Positions 49,921 through 62,969 of a stretch of DNA of 64,000 nt are shown piece by piece. The DNA lies in contig OX291544.1 in NCBI GenBank assembly GCA_946406115.1, forward strand, positions 9,796,001 to 9,860,000, given 5' to 3'. Within the stretch, counting starts at the first letter, position 1. The number at the start of each line of letters is the position of its first letter. The position numbers were made by a program, and so were the translations under genes. A model generated the notes under the pieces. That model searched no databases, was not told the DNA's origin, and saw only the letters and a list, made by a program, of their open reading frames with translations. The stretch comes from Apoda limacodes (lineage: Eukaryota; Arthropoda; Insecta; Lepidoptera; Limacodidae).

Positions 49921-52410
49921 TTATTTTGTCAGAAAATATAAATTAAATCAAATTAGTATGATTCCGTGTGTTTAGGTACACTGTATATAGTTATACACCA
50001 GCTACACAAACCTCGCAAAAAATTAAAACGGTTATCGAGGAGGAATGGAACAAACAAAAAATCCATAAACACCCTAACCTTAATGCATGGATTGTATGAA
50101 AATAATATAATAATAACGTAAAGTTTACGAAATGGCGATCCATTAAGATCAACTATAAATTTTGCAGGTTTCGTAATAATATGGTCATTTCGTATAAAAA
50201 CTACGCCGTATCTAAAAGGATTTATGGCTCTTGTGCGGAAATGAACTTTTAAGTTATCTTTAAAGGAATATTTAATCCTTCATAGGAATTACATAAAAGT
50301 TAGTGTTTATTAAAATAATTGTGGTTTTTATGTTTATCTGCATTTTGTTAAATTCGAAATAAAGGTTTGCTATAGCGACGTCTAAAACAAAACTAAACGG
50401 GTGGAAGTGAATATCCGCACAACTTGTGTTTATAGTCCCTATAGACCGAAACGGATTATTTACACAACTAGCAAGAACAAATAGTTAAATGAGACACAAT
50501 TTTAACTCCGTAATTAAGTAAGGTGTGAACACTCAGATCGAGGTGTAAGTTAAAAAATATAAAGAATCTTATGGGCACCTACGCAAGTTGTGCTAATCTT
50601 TGTGTGAAGTTGTGAAGTGTGTGTTTCGCATAACTTGTATCTATTTATTGTCAGATTTTGTTTTTGTCGGACTTTTTCTATGTAGGTACTTGGCAAAAAC
50701 TACGTATTGTTGCATTCCGTGCCAATTCTTAGTGTTATTTTTTACATATTATGATTTTTTCAACTTTCGCTCATAACCCTTTATGTAAGTAACTCTATAA
50801 ATATTGATTAGTTCATATTAAGTAGGTAATATATTTTCTTTCTTCTTTTATGGCTTTCGTTTATTGACCAACAATGTACAAACATTACTTTTATCTATTT
50901 TGTACTGCACATAATCACCAAGCTGTTGCTTCAGAATAGGAAGTGACTCTTACCAGCTGTGACACAGGCTCGACCTAGCAAGGCTGATAATGTTACTATT
51001 TTTACTGTTTATTGTATTATATAATACCTACTATAAGTACTGAAACCATTTAACTAAGGCTTTGTTGTTTCAGTTTGTAATTGTGTGATTTCAAGGAATA
51101 AATTATTTATATTATTATAAATATGACCGAAATGGTTATGTATACAATTAGTGCATATCTTTCTTATTCAGAGTTGATTTCTCACTTTTATTAATCAACT
51201 TAAATTTTAACATTTAAAGACTTGTTTCGATTCCTATTGTAGATTCGTCTTTAAAAATTTGAAATAGGATCAAAATCGAATTTTAACATATTCTAGTATT
51301 TATCCGTAGACAAAATAAACTCTCATTTAAGTTTATGCAGAAATAGCAGCATTTTGGTCCCTGGGGTTCGATGGGCCGGAAAGTTGATATTTACTACGTA
51401 TAGATGCTCTGTTAACCAGAAAAGTTATGATTAAATAAACTTTCGTGATCTTTTACCTTTGCTGATTCGGTATCGAATGAAAACATGTCATGCTAATTAG
51501 AAATTTCACACACTTCTGTTTCGAAAAATTCACGTGGCGCATTATATTTTTAATGCGGACACTTAATAATAAATGTAATCGTACATACCTTTAAAAAAAA
51601 AATTTGTTACAGTTACATGTTTATTTTGTTATTTATGTAGTTTTATGTATTCCCATTTCTTTTTCCTTCATAACGCAATGGAGCATCCAATTGAGCTGAA
51701 ATTATGCACAGCGTAGTTACAGAGATGGAAAAAGACAAAAGACATTTTTATACTAAAACCGAATGTAACATGAACGAACTATAGCTACAGCTAGTTATAG
51801 CAAACTTTATTAGAATCAAGCAGTTGCTGTAGAAATGGCACACCGATTACCTTTTAATCTTTATCATAGGCAGAAAAGTAAACAATAAACCAGCTTTTTT
51901 CACTAAGTAAATGATATTAATAGTAGATTGTTAATATTGGGATGTTATTGATCACTAACACCAGGTAATGCGAGACTGCAAAAAAGACTTAAAAAATCTA
52001 TACGCCATTTTGTAAAATCGTGATACATTTTCAAATAACTATCTCTCTTTTGATAGTTGAGGTAACTGATTTTCTACAGTTGCCTTTGTTTTTATTTTCA
52101 CTGATTTCGTAGTCAAATTTAAATCATCATCACTTAAACTCATAATTTATGTTGGTGTTATGTTTGCAACACTGTTTGCGATCCGCCATTATCTATTTCT
52201 TTTAACTTTTCGCGCGATTGTTATTCTGGCGATTGTTTTTAAAATAACACCAATTTATTGTATAAGCGATTTTATACCAATTAATAAGATTTAATACGCA
52301 CAAAAACAATTCATTTACTTACAAATTATAAAAAGTTACATATTTATTATATTGTTATTTCAAATATTGGTTATAGAAATAAAATACAGACCAGCAACTC
52401 AAAAATTCAC
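49921..52410. other. non-coding sequence with a Helitron-like fragment
   Basis: The region is AT-rich with no gene recognised. At about 51,670-51,852 there is a partial copy of the Helitron-like family (GAGCATCCAATTGAGCTGAA, then AGCAAACTTTATTAGAATCA and CACCGATTACC). Confidence 0.45.
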
Positions 52411-52680
52411 GGACATAGCTCGCAGAATCAGCAAGTTGAAGTGGCATTGGGCTGGCCACGTATGTCGGAGGACTGATGGCCGATATAGCAGACGTGTTCT
52501 AGAGTGAAGAATGTGTATAGGAAGGTGAAGCGTGGCGCCCTCCAGCTCGGTGGACCGACGTCCTTAAAAGGGTGGCCAGTGTTAACTGGGAGTGGATGGC
52601 AGAGGACTTAGACTGAAAGAAATGGCGCGTTATAGAGGTGGCTTATGTCCAGCAGTGGACTAATATGAGCTGTTATGAAG
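52411..52680 (+). mobile_element. RTE-clade LINE, 3' fragment
   Basis: It encodes remnants of AHRISKLKWHWAGHV and the following RRTDGRx segment, with a frame break, then GTCCAGCAGTGGACTAATAT near the end. It is diverged from the copy at 54-55 kb and lacks a clean TGATGA tail. The match runs parallel to 16,500-16,770. Confidence 0.75.
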
Positions 52681-53237
52681 AACACAAAAAGTGATTAGGG
52701 GGAATATGTATTTTCCATTTCCGCTTAGCTAGTAGAATAAAAAAAAAAATGTTGCTGAATTGTATTTACAACCCGCATTTCGAAATATATACTAAGTAGA
52801 TAAATAGTCATAATTTAAAATGTATTAGGTACCTACCTACCAATAAAATGGAAAGCTACTGTTCTTTGAAACAGCGAAATTGAAATTTCCATTTTGATAA
52901 AATAATTTAACGATCTGAATAAATGAAATCAAACGAGATAATCTTATTTAATTAAGAATGGTCTACCGAAATATTGAAATTCAATCATCGGTAATAAACT
53001 TATTTCAATAATTAATTTTCAGGGACTATTAAACTTTATAATATTCATAATAGGAATTGATCAAGTAGGTATCTGAAGCTACATTATTCACTTGCCATGT
53101 GCATATACCTATAAAGTTAAAACATAGCATTTTTAGGTTTTCGTCGCTATATAGCAAAAAAAAAGCTTTATAGTTTCGCCATTTTTGTTAATCTTTTTGA
53201 CACGGTCTTGAATTAACACCTTTTCATCGATGCTGAA

Positions 53238-53310
53238 TTTTTTATACCACCATGTTGGCGAACATGTTTACGGCTCTCCAGATTTTAAGCGTTCATCGTA
53301 GCGTAGGAAC
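53238..53310 (-). mobile_element. 3' tail of a Jockey-type LINE
   Basis: TTTTTTATACCACCATGTTGG, then CATGTTTACGGCTC and TTCATCGTAGCG, matches the 3' end segment of the Jockey-type fragment at 26,330-26,400. Only this tail is present. Confidence 0.5.
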
Positions 53311-53849
53311 TCAAAAGTAGGTCTTTGTACTTTTCGAGTTTTTCACTGCAGGGTGACAAAGTGGTGTTTTACCTATGGCTGTAGTCAATAAAGGAAAGTC
53401 TAGTTTCGTTTTTTTGGTCATTAATTACAGTAGGTAGGTGCTGTGTCTTATAAACAAAAAGTACCTACATAAATATATCTAAATATTTCTGATAACCCTG
53501 AAAGATGATTAATGAAGCGAAAGAAGTGTGCCAGAATAATAGCAATTGGAAAAAAGGCGTGATGTTATGTGTGTATGCAAAGATAAAAATTGTGTTTTAA
53601 ATTGACACAGACTTCACGGCAGAAGGGGCTAAACAAGCACGACTGTGGTTTAGAAACATGATAAAATAGCGAGAGCGCAAGCGCCTAAATAGGGTCCATC
53701 CATACTCGGTAAACACTCTGCTTTTCATCAGAAATTCTTCTGCTTTCAGAATATTAGGAAAGTAAATAAAAACCTAATAAGTTAAGCATAGTAGTTTTAT
53801 TAAAACATAAATCAACAATATAGAAAGATATCTATTAAGAGTTAACAAA

Positions 53850-55045
53850 GTTAGATTCCAATATTTTTTAGCCTATCTCATGAAAGATTCCACTACTTTT
53901 TTAGCCTCTTCTCTAATGAAATTAGGTGTTAAATACATATATGAGATTATACAGAAGTCAGAAGAGTATAATCGGCCCCTTTGCTTAGCGTTTGTGGACT
54001 ATGAGAAAGCCTTCGATTCGGTGGAAACATGGGCAGTGCTACAGGCTCTACAGAGACGCCGTATTTATCATCAGTATATCGAGGTGCTAAAATGCTTGTA
54101 CGATAATGCCACCATGTCAGTCCGTCTCCAGGATCAGAACTCGAAATCGATCCAACTGCAGAGAGGTGTGAGACAGGAAGATGTCATATCTCCGAAACTG
54201 TTCACGAATGCGTTGGAAGATGTCTTTAGGCTTCTGGACTGGGATGGGCTTGGCATCAATGTTAATAGCGAGTACATTACCCACCTTCGGTTTGCCGACG
54301 ATAGCACAATGCTCGAAAGCCTTAGTAGAGCTTCCCAACGAGTGGGCCTCAAGATGAACATGGACAAGACAAAAATAATGTCGAATGGTCATGTAGCACC
54401 CACTCCAATAACTGTTGGGATCTCTACACTCGAAGTTGTTGACGAAGACGTATACCTAGGACAAACTGTTCGATTAGGTAGGTCCAATTTCGAGAAAGAG
54501 GTTAATCGCAGAATCCAACTCAGTTGGGCAACATTCGTAAAACTGCGTACTATTTTCTCGTCCTTAATACCCCAATGCTTGGAGACAAAAGTCTTAAACC
54601 AGTGTGTGTTGCTAGTGATGACTTACGGCACTGAAATGTGGCCGCTAACTATGGGCCTTATACAAAAGCTCAAGGTCGCTCAGCGGGCGATGGAAAGAGC
54701 TATGCTCGGAGTTTTCCTACGTGATCGAATCAGGAATGAGAAAATCCGTAGGAGAACTAAAGTCGCCGACATAGCTCACCGAATCGCAAAGCTGAAGTGG
54801 CAATAGGCAGGCCACATAGCTCGAAGAACCGATGGCCGATGAGGAAGAAAGTTCTCGAGTGGCGACCACGAACCGGAAAGCGCAGCGTGATACGGCCCCC
54901 CGCTAGATGGACAGATGACCTTGTAAAGGTAGCGGGGAGCCGTTGGTTACTGGCGGCACAGAGTCGCACGCTGTGGAGAAAGTTAGATGAGGCCTATGTC
55001 CAGCAGTGGACGTTAATGGGCTGATATGATGATGATGACATATAT
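53850..55045 (+). pseudogene. RTE-clade LINE reverse transcriptase, 5'-truncated
   Basis: The main open frame (53,880-54,806) holds RT motifs: AFVDYEKAFDSVETW near residues 37-49, QLQRGVRQEDVISPKLF near 92-108 (Glu where the family has Gly) and HLRFADD ending at 141. Directly after FADD about ten residues usual in the family are missing. The tail LGRSNFEKEVNRRIQL and AMERAMLGVFLRDRIRN follows. Two Trp codons have become stops (54,803-54,805 and 54,839-54,841), then one base is lost near 54,850, after which EWRPRTGKRSVIRPPARWTD continues in another frame to QQWTLMG and a stop, followed by the TGATGATGATGA tail. No endonuclease domain is present: 5' truncation. Confidence 0.88.
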
Positions 55046-57594
55046 GAATCTGATATATGGACTGCGCAATAGCCTCAAAGACACAAAGCTAACCTGAGGT
55101 AGGTAGGTACTTTTATACCTACATACTGTCAGACAACTATTGATTGTTTTTAATCCCCATCCATTTCCTAATTTTTATGGAAGAAGCTTTTATTTAAATT
55201 TGTAACAAAAAGTATCGCCATTAATGGCGCCCTGTCTCCGTAATTACAGTCTTTTAATAGAACACTTAAGTTTAAAGGTCCTTAAATATAATAAAGATAA
55301 TGTAGTTACAAAAGTATTAAAGACTTTGTTCTACTTAAGCCTTAATTGTAAGCAATGTTGGTGTCCTAATAAAATAAAAAGAAAAGACCTCTGAGTTCAG
55401 TGGCTAAAAATATTAAACTAAAAAAAAAAATTGTGTGTGTCAGCTCCGACGCACGACTGGAGTTTACTATACATATATAAATATATATTTATTCATTTCA
55501 TATACATTTATTATAACTAATCGACGAAATATTTTACATTAAACTTTTTACAATAGTCAATTTCAGATGTGCACGGGTGCGAGGGACCCTGAGGGTTGGT
55601 TGATTGCCAGAATATTTTGGGCTTCCTTCATTAATTTTTTTTTAATCGGTAAGCTCGCTGTCTCTCGGCTGGAGTTTTTGGAGGTTTAGATTTTTTCCTA
55701 GTAAAAAAATATAAAAAAAAATTAGAAAATTTATAAATGCATAATTATAAAAATTTTAATTAACTTTAAAAAGAAAATTCATAAAAAAAGGTTTTCATAA
55801 ACATTTTTTTAAAATTATTATAATTATTTTTTTATTTAAAATATAATATTATCTCAATAATAAACAAAAATGGTTATAAAAAGATAATTATGTCACAAAA
55901 TCTTTTACGTACAATAATAAATAGTACATGAAAATTATTTAAATAAGCTAAAAAATAACCTTTCAAAGAAAATTTTATAAAAACATTATTATAATGAAAA
56001 AATATTGTCGATTTTTCTGATAATATTATCGAATTATTGACTACAATTGTTAATATTCAAAAATTATTTATAAAATAAATCATAATAACGTGGAAGAATT
56101 TATAGACATCGACAAAAAAATTAATTTTTGGTTAGGTTAGAAATTTTTTATTTTATGTGGATGCGCTCGATAATTATTAAAATATTTAATAAATACAAAT
56201 TGCACATGCTCATAATTATAATACATGAATTGCAACGTACCTTGCAGCCACGTGTTTTTAAGATGTTCCGGCAACATCATCTACACCTCTTTCTGCCATA
56301 GTTATTTGAAAATACCTTCAGTTCACTTTAGCGGAACACAATGATAACGATTAAAACTTCACAATAACAATATTAATTATTGATATTTATAATAAAAACA
56401 GCAATATAAAAATGTCGACACTGATAGAAATAAACAAACCCAATAACATATAGGTATAGTCGCTTTGCAGTATACCCTATGCACATGTCCCTATACCCTA
56501 CACTCACAACCAAATTAGAAAGTTGCGCGACATAGGATGCGCACCAAAAACGTAACGAGGTCATTCATCGATAGATTTTACTCCTCACATTTTTCTCATA
56601 CCGGGCTCCTTATATATGCAAATCGATTCTTAAGGAGTAAACTCCAATAATATTAGGAGTTTAGCGACTTTGTTAAATAAGAAAACAATGGCGAATAATT
56701 TATGAATCGACAGTGTACCTATTAAAATTACTTATTATTTACTTCAAGACAGGATTAAAGATGAAAATGCTAACGTTGATGTAAGGTCCTAAGGCCTTAA
56801 TGAATTGATTGACGCTACTTTGTTTTAAATTACGGACGTAAAGACGCGGAGAGTTGTTTATCGATAACCAATTATTAAACCTACACCTATATTGTATATA
56901 GTGCCTATGATTCCTAAACTAGATTATGGTAATTCCACTTACTGGTTTACAGTCGTGCGTAGACTCTCTCTATCTCTTTCTCTCCCTCTCGTTTCAGCTC
57001 AGCTATGTTGTGTATCTCCCTTGAAAACTCGTACTACCGGAAATTATCCACTCTTTTATCTCGTTTTATTCACCTGGAATTGGTACAAATACAAGTGTAT
57101 ATATTTTGAACACAAAAGACGTTGTCTGCTGCAAAAGAAAAATCTCCCTTTTGGGAAAATAGATAGTCCTTTCCTTGTCTCCAAAGTCGTAATTTCTGTT
57201 CCACGAAGTTTAGGCTTCAGAGATCAGAAAGTAAGACTTGCCCAATGAATGACCGAAGATGGTAAAAGGTCAATCACCCTCAATCCAGAAAGGCCTTTCC
57301 GAAAAGCGCTTTCCTTTTTTACACAAGGACTATCTAGACCAAACTACGTTACAGTCTGAAAATACGACACTTAGAAACAAACAAAAGTTCTCACAAAATT
57401 ACAATAAGTGTCGAATAGTTATTTACGTTAATTAAATTACGGGTTAGGATGGGCTCTCCGAGCCTGGAGTAAATCAGAACTGTCAGGATAAAACGTTAGT
57501 ACACAAATTAAAACAATTGCAATTATGAGTCAGATGAAGATCTAAGATACTTAACTCAAAAGCTGACCACTGCCAACCGTTGCCAAAAATTGAC
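55046..57594. other. non-coding AT-rich sequence
   Basis: Very AT-rich from 55,690 to 56,230 with no gene recognised. The plus-strand frame at 56,892-57,248 has no motif. The part nearest 57,594 may include the outer end of the gypsy LTR, whose boundary is unresolved. Confidence 0.4.
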
Positions 57595-58160
57595 TGTCCC
57601 AACCTTCCCATCTTCTATGCTCTCTTCCTCTTTTCGCGCCATATTTTTCACTGTAGACAACTATACCAGCATACTCTGTAACTCGTTTAAAGTTTAGTAA
57701 CCTCGCCTTTATTGCTCTCGCAATAAAGCCGATGACCCCTCTTCATCCTTCCTCTTTGCTAGCTATCTCGACTCGTCACTCGGATTGGCTCCGCCAGTGC
57801 ACGGTCGTTAGAGTGATAGGGACAACTACAGCACGCTCCGCTACTCACGCTTACGTATCTTCGCGCGTCTTGTTTTTCGCGCCAAGATTGCGTTCCCACG
57901 CAAACTTACCCGAGTCTGACACATGTGTTTCGCATTACTCCGAAAGCGTGGCCGGTTTTTAGAATCTTCTACAAAAAATAACTTTAAATGACTGCAACAA
58001 TTGCTAATTGAAGCTACAGGGGTCTTTTGGGTCGCCTATGTTTTATACCTGCTGCGTATGATGTTGGATTTTTAACCGACTTATTTTTGGAGACTTGAAT
58101 AAAACATGATGTACGTAATAAGTATATAACTGAATTTTATTAGGTATCGGGGTCCTCACA
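57595..58160 (-). mobile_element. 3' LTR of the gypsy element
   Basis: The inner boundary is firm: the element strand reads polypurine tract then TGTGAGGACC, starting at 58,160. A TATAAAA box lies at 58,041-58,047 (minus strand), followed by the CCCTGTAGCTTCA block shared with the solo LTR, and an AATAAA in GCAATAAAG near 57,720. The outer boundary is uncertain; 57,595 is chosen because a GGGACA end there gives TG...CA, but a longer LTR is possible. Confidence 0.75.
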
Positions 58161-58171
58161 TTCCCCTCCTC
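58161..58171 (-). promoter_or_regulatory. polypurine tract priming plus-strand DNA
   Basis: The minus strand reads GAGGAGGGGAA directly before TGTGAGGACC. An uninterrupted purine run abutting the LTR is the standard gypsy plus-strand primer site and fixes the LTR edge. Confidence 0.85.
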
Positions 58172-59374
58172 GCAGATCCGTAAAGTTGTGATAGTAACTT
58201 TATGGGCTCTGCGTAGATCTAACCTACTACAACAAATGTAACTTTCTTATTTAGATGTGAGACGTTCGTACTTTGGTAGAATATTTCCTTATACAGTACG
58301 TGCCTGATTGTGAATTGCCGACGTTGCCTGTGTCGTTTTAATATTACTTGGTTAATGGCGAAATCCTACGTAGAGAACTTGAATAATTAGTATGACCTTA
58401 ATATTGGTGTATAAAATGAAAAACATTACGATCCATTTCACCTATGTACGCGCGGTCTATAACTTTAATGTAGGTATCAAAATACGACGGTTTTCCTAAT
58501 TGTGTGTGGGTCCCTTTTTTCCTAGACGTATTTTTCCTAGACCTTTTTGTATTTTAGTTTCCAAACAATACATTCTGACTAAGTTTTGCACGAATCGTGA
58601 TAGGTTTATTGAATTTAGATTTGATTGTATTTGTTATCATTTTGTTATCGGCTTCGATTTGTTTTTGTTTCCTCATTTCTTTAGTCATGAACTCGTTCGC
58701 TCGGGAATTCATCGCTGTCATAAAACACTGCTATATACATATATACACAAGCTTGCATAAAGTTCTATTTCTAGCTCAATTACAATTATATATAATACAT
58801 TCCAAGCTACACACCTCTTAAATCTAATCTTAGTCTAACATGCTATAAAAGCTTTTACGATGCCCTTACTGAACTACTTTATTATTTACTGTCAAGCGGG
58901 TTATATTTCACGAAGCGGTGGATTCCGTTGCAGTAAATTCAGACTTCATTGAAGTACAGGCTCACCTATTTCTCATTATTTTGTCTCTGTGTGTGAAGAA
59001 ATGTTATCCAGTCCCAAACAGTTTAACTCACTAACTTGTACCCACTGGCCACAGTTACTAAAACCGTGCACTCAGTGTACGTTTTTTTTTCTCTTTTTTT
59101 TTTCTATGCACTCGTGCTCTTTAGTATTATAGCTTGGTACCTTCTAGCCATAATTATCTCAACCCCGTCCTGCCGTGATAGACAGGCCGGTAGCGGCTTC
59201 ACGTAATTATGCTTGAGCGTACTTGTTATAATAACATGTATGTAATTTCCTAGTTCGCGGGGCCCCGTCTAAATACTTTCAAGATTGAGCTATTTGGCCG
59301 AACACATCTCTTCACATAGACAGACACCGCGCTATCTAACACTCATTTTAAAACAATGGTTTAATGGAATAACT
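58172..59374 (-). other. non-coding spacer between pol and the polypurine tract
   Basis: About 1.2 kb with no open frame on the element strand that resembles env or any other protein. Open frames here are on the opposite strand and have no motifs. It could be a decayed third ORF or a genuine long 3' non-coding region. Confidence 0.5.
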
Positions 59375-62300
59375 TTAGTCCTCTTTGATAGTGCCATAAT
59401 ACCTAAATATGTGCCTTACGTTGTAATTTCCTCTTATTTTATTCGTTTTAGGGTCGACAATAGTGTATACATTATTATTGTGTGCGGCGCCGATAACATA
59501 CGGTCCCTCAAACAATAAGGAGAATTTACGCATTAACCCTTTTGCTTTGTTTGATTTTGGGAACGTTTTAATTTTAACTAGGTCTCCTATTTGTAGGGTC
59601 AGTAAATTGTGACGTTTATTGTATGTTGTCTTTCTTTTTTCCGCTGATTTTACGATATTATCACGAGCTATTGATATAATCTGTTCTCGATCTAAGTTCA
59701 TAAAACTGTCTATTCCGTGTTTTCCTAGTATTTTGTCTTCCGGTAACTCTAAGCTCTTTCCGTTGATTACTTCGTACGGAGAAAATCCTGTACTAGAATG
59801 CATCGTGTTATTGTAAGTATTTACTACCTGTGATAGAATATTGACCCAACCTTTGTGATTTTTATTACAATAGGACCTAAACAGTCGGTTCAATTCGCGA
59901 TTTACTCTTTCTACTGAATTCGGTGACGGGTTAAAGACACTGGTATGTGATATTTCTATACCTAGATTCCGAAGTCCTTCTTCCCACACTCGCGAAACGA
60001 ACTGCACCCCATTATCGGTGACTATCCTTTTTATTCTTAATTCAGAATGAAACTTTTTGGTCTGACTTAGAACCGCGCGTCCGGTAGCCTTGCGCAATGG
60101 AAACAATTTTATTAGTTTGCTAAACGCATCTTGCATGACATAGACGTATTGCATGCCAAATTGTCCCTTCACCAATGGACCTAAAATGTCTGCGAAAACT
60201 ATCTCGCCTATTTCTTTTGGTATAACTGGTATGCATGGTCCCGTATAAGTTTTAACCTGTTGTTTCGATTTTTGACATATGTCACATGCTTCTAACACCC
60301 TACCTATAACAGTTTTCATTTTGGGAAAATAGTATCGTTTTCTCATACAGTCAAGCACCTTTTTCCTTCCAAAATGACCTAACTTTTCATGTACGGAAAT
60401 AATTAATTCCTTTTTTAAACTTTCAGGAATCACCAACCGTTTATTTTTACTATTTGCGCTCAAGAAAAATATTATATTGTTTTCCAATCTATAGTTTCCA
60501 CTGTTTGGGCTAACTACGTTTTCTACTATTGGATTTAAAGTTAATCCCCTTTTTATAATACTGCACTCTGGATCTTCGTTCTGTAAGTCCTCTATTTTCT
60601 CTAATCGTTCTAATATGGTTTTCTGGTTCGACGCATGGAATAATAACAACTGTGGACATGGAACTTTATTTTCTTGTTCCGTCCCCTCTAAATAGCGACT
60701 TAATATATCAGCCGTAGTATTCATCCGTCCGCTAACGTGTTCGATTTTATAATTAAATTGGTTTAAAAAATGCACCCACCTGATCATTCGCGCATTTAAA
60801 AATTTCCACGTGTATATGAAACTTAAGCTTTTATGGTCAGTGCGGATTATGACCTTAGCTCCTATTAAATAAGTTTCAAACTTTTTTAAACAATATATAA
60901 TCGCGTAAAATTCTATTTCGCTTACAGACCATCTTTTTTCAGTTTCAGTCAGCGCTTTACTGACAAACCCTAACACCATCGGTTCATTGTTGTCCTCTAA
61001 TTGATACACATACCCCGCTATCGCAATAAGGCTTCCGTCAGTCTGTACGTAAAAATCCTTTCCGGTAATAGGGTGAGATAACATTATCGTATCTAAAAAC
61101 AATCCCTTTACTCGTTCAAAACACTCGTTTTCTACATGGGTCCATTTAAACTGCACGTCCTTTTTTAACAATCTACACAATGGCTTTGTCTCCTCCCCGT
61201 AGCTATCGACAAACTTTCTAAAATAATTCGTGAGCCCTAAAAATGCTCGTAATTGTTTAACTGTCCTAGGGGCTGGGAATTCACGAATAGCCTTTGTTTT
61301 CTCCGGGTCCATTTTTACGCCTTCGGTATTTACGATGTGCCCTAACAACTTTACTTCGGTCTTAATAAACTCACATTTTTCTAAGTTACATGTCATGTTG
61401 GCCTCGCGTTATTTTGATAATACTATGTCTAAGTGTTCTAAATGATCAAAAATGTTTGTCCTCGTATATACCACTATATCGTCTACATATGACACACAAT
61501 AGTCGCTAACTGACGGCCCTAGCACTATGTTCATAGCCCGACTAAAGGAACCTAAAGAGCTTTTCAGACCTTGTGGAAGAACAACATAAACATATGTCGT
61601 TCCCATAAAGGAGAAACCTGTATACTGAACCGAGTCATCACTTAAAGGCACCTGAAAATATGAATTTTTCAGGTCAATCAAACTAATATATTTGACCCCC
61701 TGAAACGACTGAAGTATTTCCGATGTTAGTTGTGGCGTCTCCGTGTCCGCTTCAGTCCTGCGATTAAGCTCACGAGCGTCTAACAATAATCGAACCGATC
61801 CGTCCTTTTTCATTGTATACGTAAGAGGACTACTAAATTGCGTCGCTTGCTTTCTAATAATACCTAAACCTTCCAGTTCGTTCAATTTTTCAGCTATCTT
61901 TGCTCTATGTGAAATTGGTATAGGATATGTTCTTTTAACAAAAGGTGTGTTATCGGTCATTTTTATTTTATGAACATATTTGTTAGTTCTACCTAATTTT
62001 GGTGAAAACGTTTCTTTGTTTTTTAATAGGATAGGTATTAAATATGACCTATATTCGTCCGATAAACCTACCGATTCTATATGCGTCTTAATATTTTGTT
62101 CTAAATTTGCCTCCTCACTGACTTTTGCCTGACTTAGAAAACAATTTAGTAACTCCACATCCAGGTTTCCCCCCTCCTGAAATGTAGTATCAACCTGTAT
62201 TTTTATACCTAACTGTTCCATGTATAGTAATTTTTCCGGCCCACATATTAATCGCGCTTTCATTCTTTCTAGCCAATCATATCCCAGTATTAATGGTTTA

Positions 62301-62740
62301 GGTAATCTATTCATAACTAAGACTGGAGTATCAATTTCAACACCATTCACACTTAACGTTATTAAGATCATATTCGTAATTTTTTCAGACTTAGATCCAA
62401 AAGCGCCTTGTATCTGTACTGAAGGAATTGGTACTGATGGTAATTTAATACCGCTAGATTCTATTTCGTTATACAGATCCCGCGAAATACACGTGACTTG
62501 GCTACCCGAATCGATTAACCCACAAACTTTCCTAACATTAATCTCTGCTTTTAATATTGGTAATTGCGGCAAAGCCATGATCATGTCCACCTCATCGTCG
62601 TCTTCAAATAGTTCACTAAATATTGAGTTCATTTCTGGCGAGCAACACTGCATACACGCTATGCACTTTATACTGCTGTCTTCACATATATAATTTTCAT
62701 CGAATTTTAATTGTGACAGTAAATCAATTATTAAGCTGTC
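59375..62740 (-). pseudogene. pol: gypsy pol: protease, reverse transcriptase, RNase H, integrase (one internal stop)
   Basis: The frame is open from 62,740 to 59,377 except for one TAA at 61,409-61,411 just after HLDIVLSK. Counting from the Met at 62,653, the retropepsin GLIDSGSQ lies at 45-52 and the RT YVDD at about 389-392. After the stop, counting from Met 61,396, RNase H TDGS lies at 119-122 and RTDHKS at 185-190. The integrase zinc finger is H336-x4-H341 with C371-x2-C374, and its catalytic residues are D403, D461 and E496. A GPY/F-like end has FEGPYVIG and VRHIFRYY. A Cys cluster (CIACMQCC) precedes the protease. The protein would process Gag-Pol, copy the RNA and integrate the DNA. 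All catalytic residues are present except for Gly instead of Ala after the TD of RNase H. Confidence 0.92.
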
Positions 62741-62969
62741 TCATTCGTTCCATTCATCCGTGCTTGGATTTCCGAACACACAGTATGCCTAGATCCACAC
62801 AGTTCTTTACCTAGGCCCAAACCTGGCTTCCAACCCATCTTACACATATATTTATACGCATTTATTAATGCATTCGTTCTTTCATCCATTTCGTCACAAA
62901 CTATCGTATTGCCACCCCTTCCTATATTTACATGAGTTGACCGATCGAGGCTATTATCGTCAACTAACG
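62731..62969 (-). CDS. -1 frame segment encoding a G-patch-like domain between gag and protease
   Basis: From the slippery site, the -1 frame stays open for about 80 codons to TAATAA (62,731-62,733 is the first stop). Its middle holds ALINAYKYMCKMGWKPGLGL followed by GK, then LCGSRH. The MGWKPGxGLGK core is the hallmark of the G-patch, an RNA-binding/helicase-activating motif known in splicing factors and in betaretrovirus polyproteins. The segment is followed by the pol frame one base away; a single-base loss near 62,735 would explain the break. The position, after gag and before protease, is unlike betaretroviruses, where the G-patch follows the protease. Core spans 62,788-62,841. Confidence 0.65.

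Noticed and set aside
57732..57962. 76-codon open frame
   Set aside because: It lies on the antisense strand of the gypsy 3' LTR.
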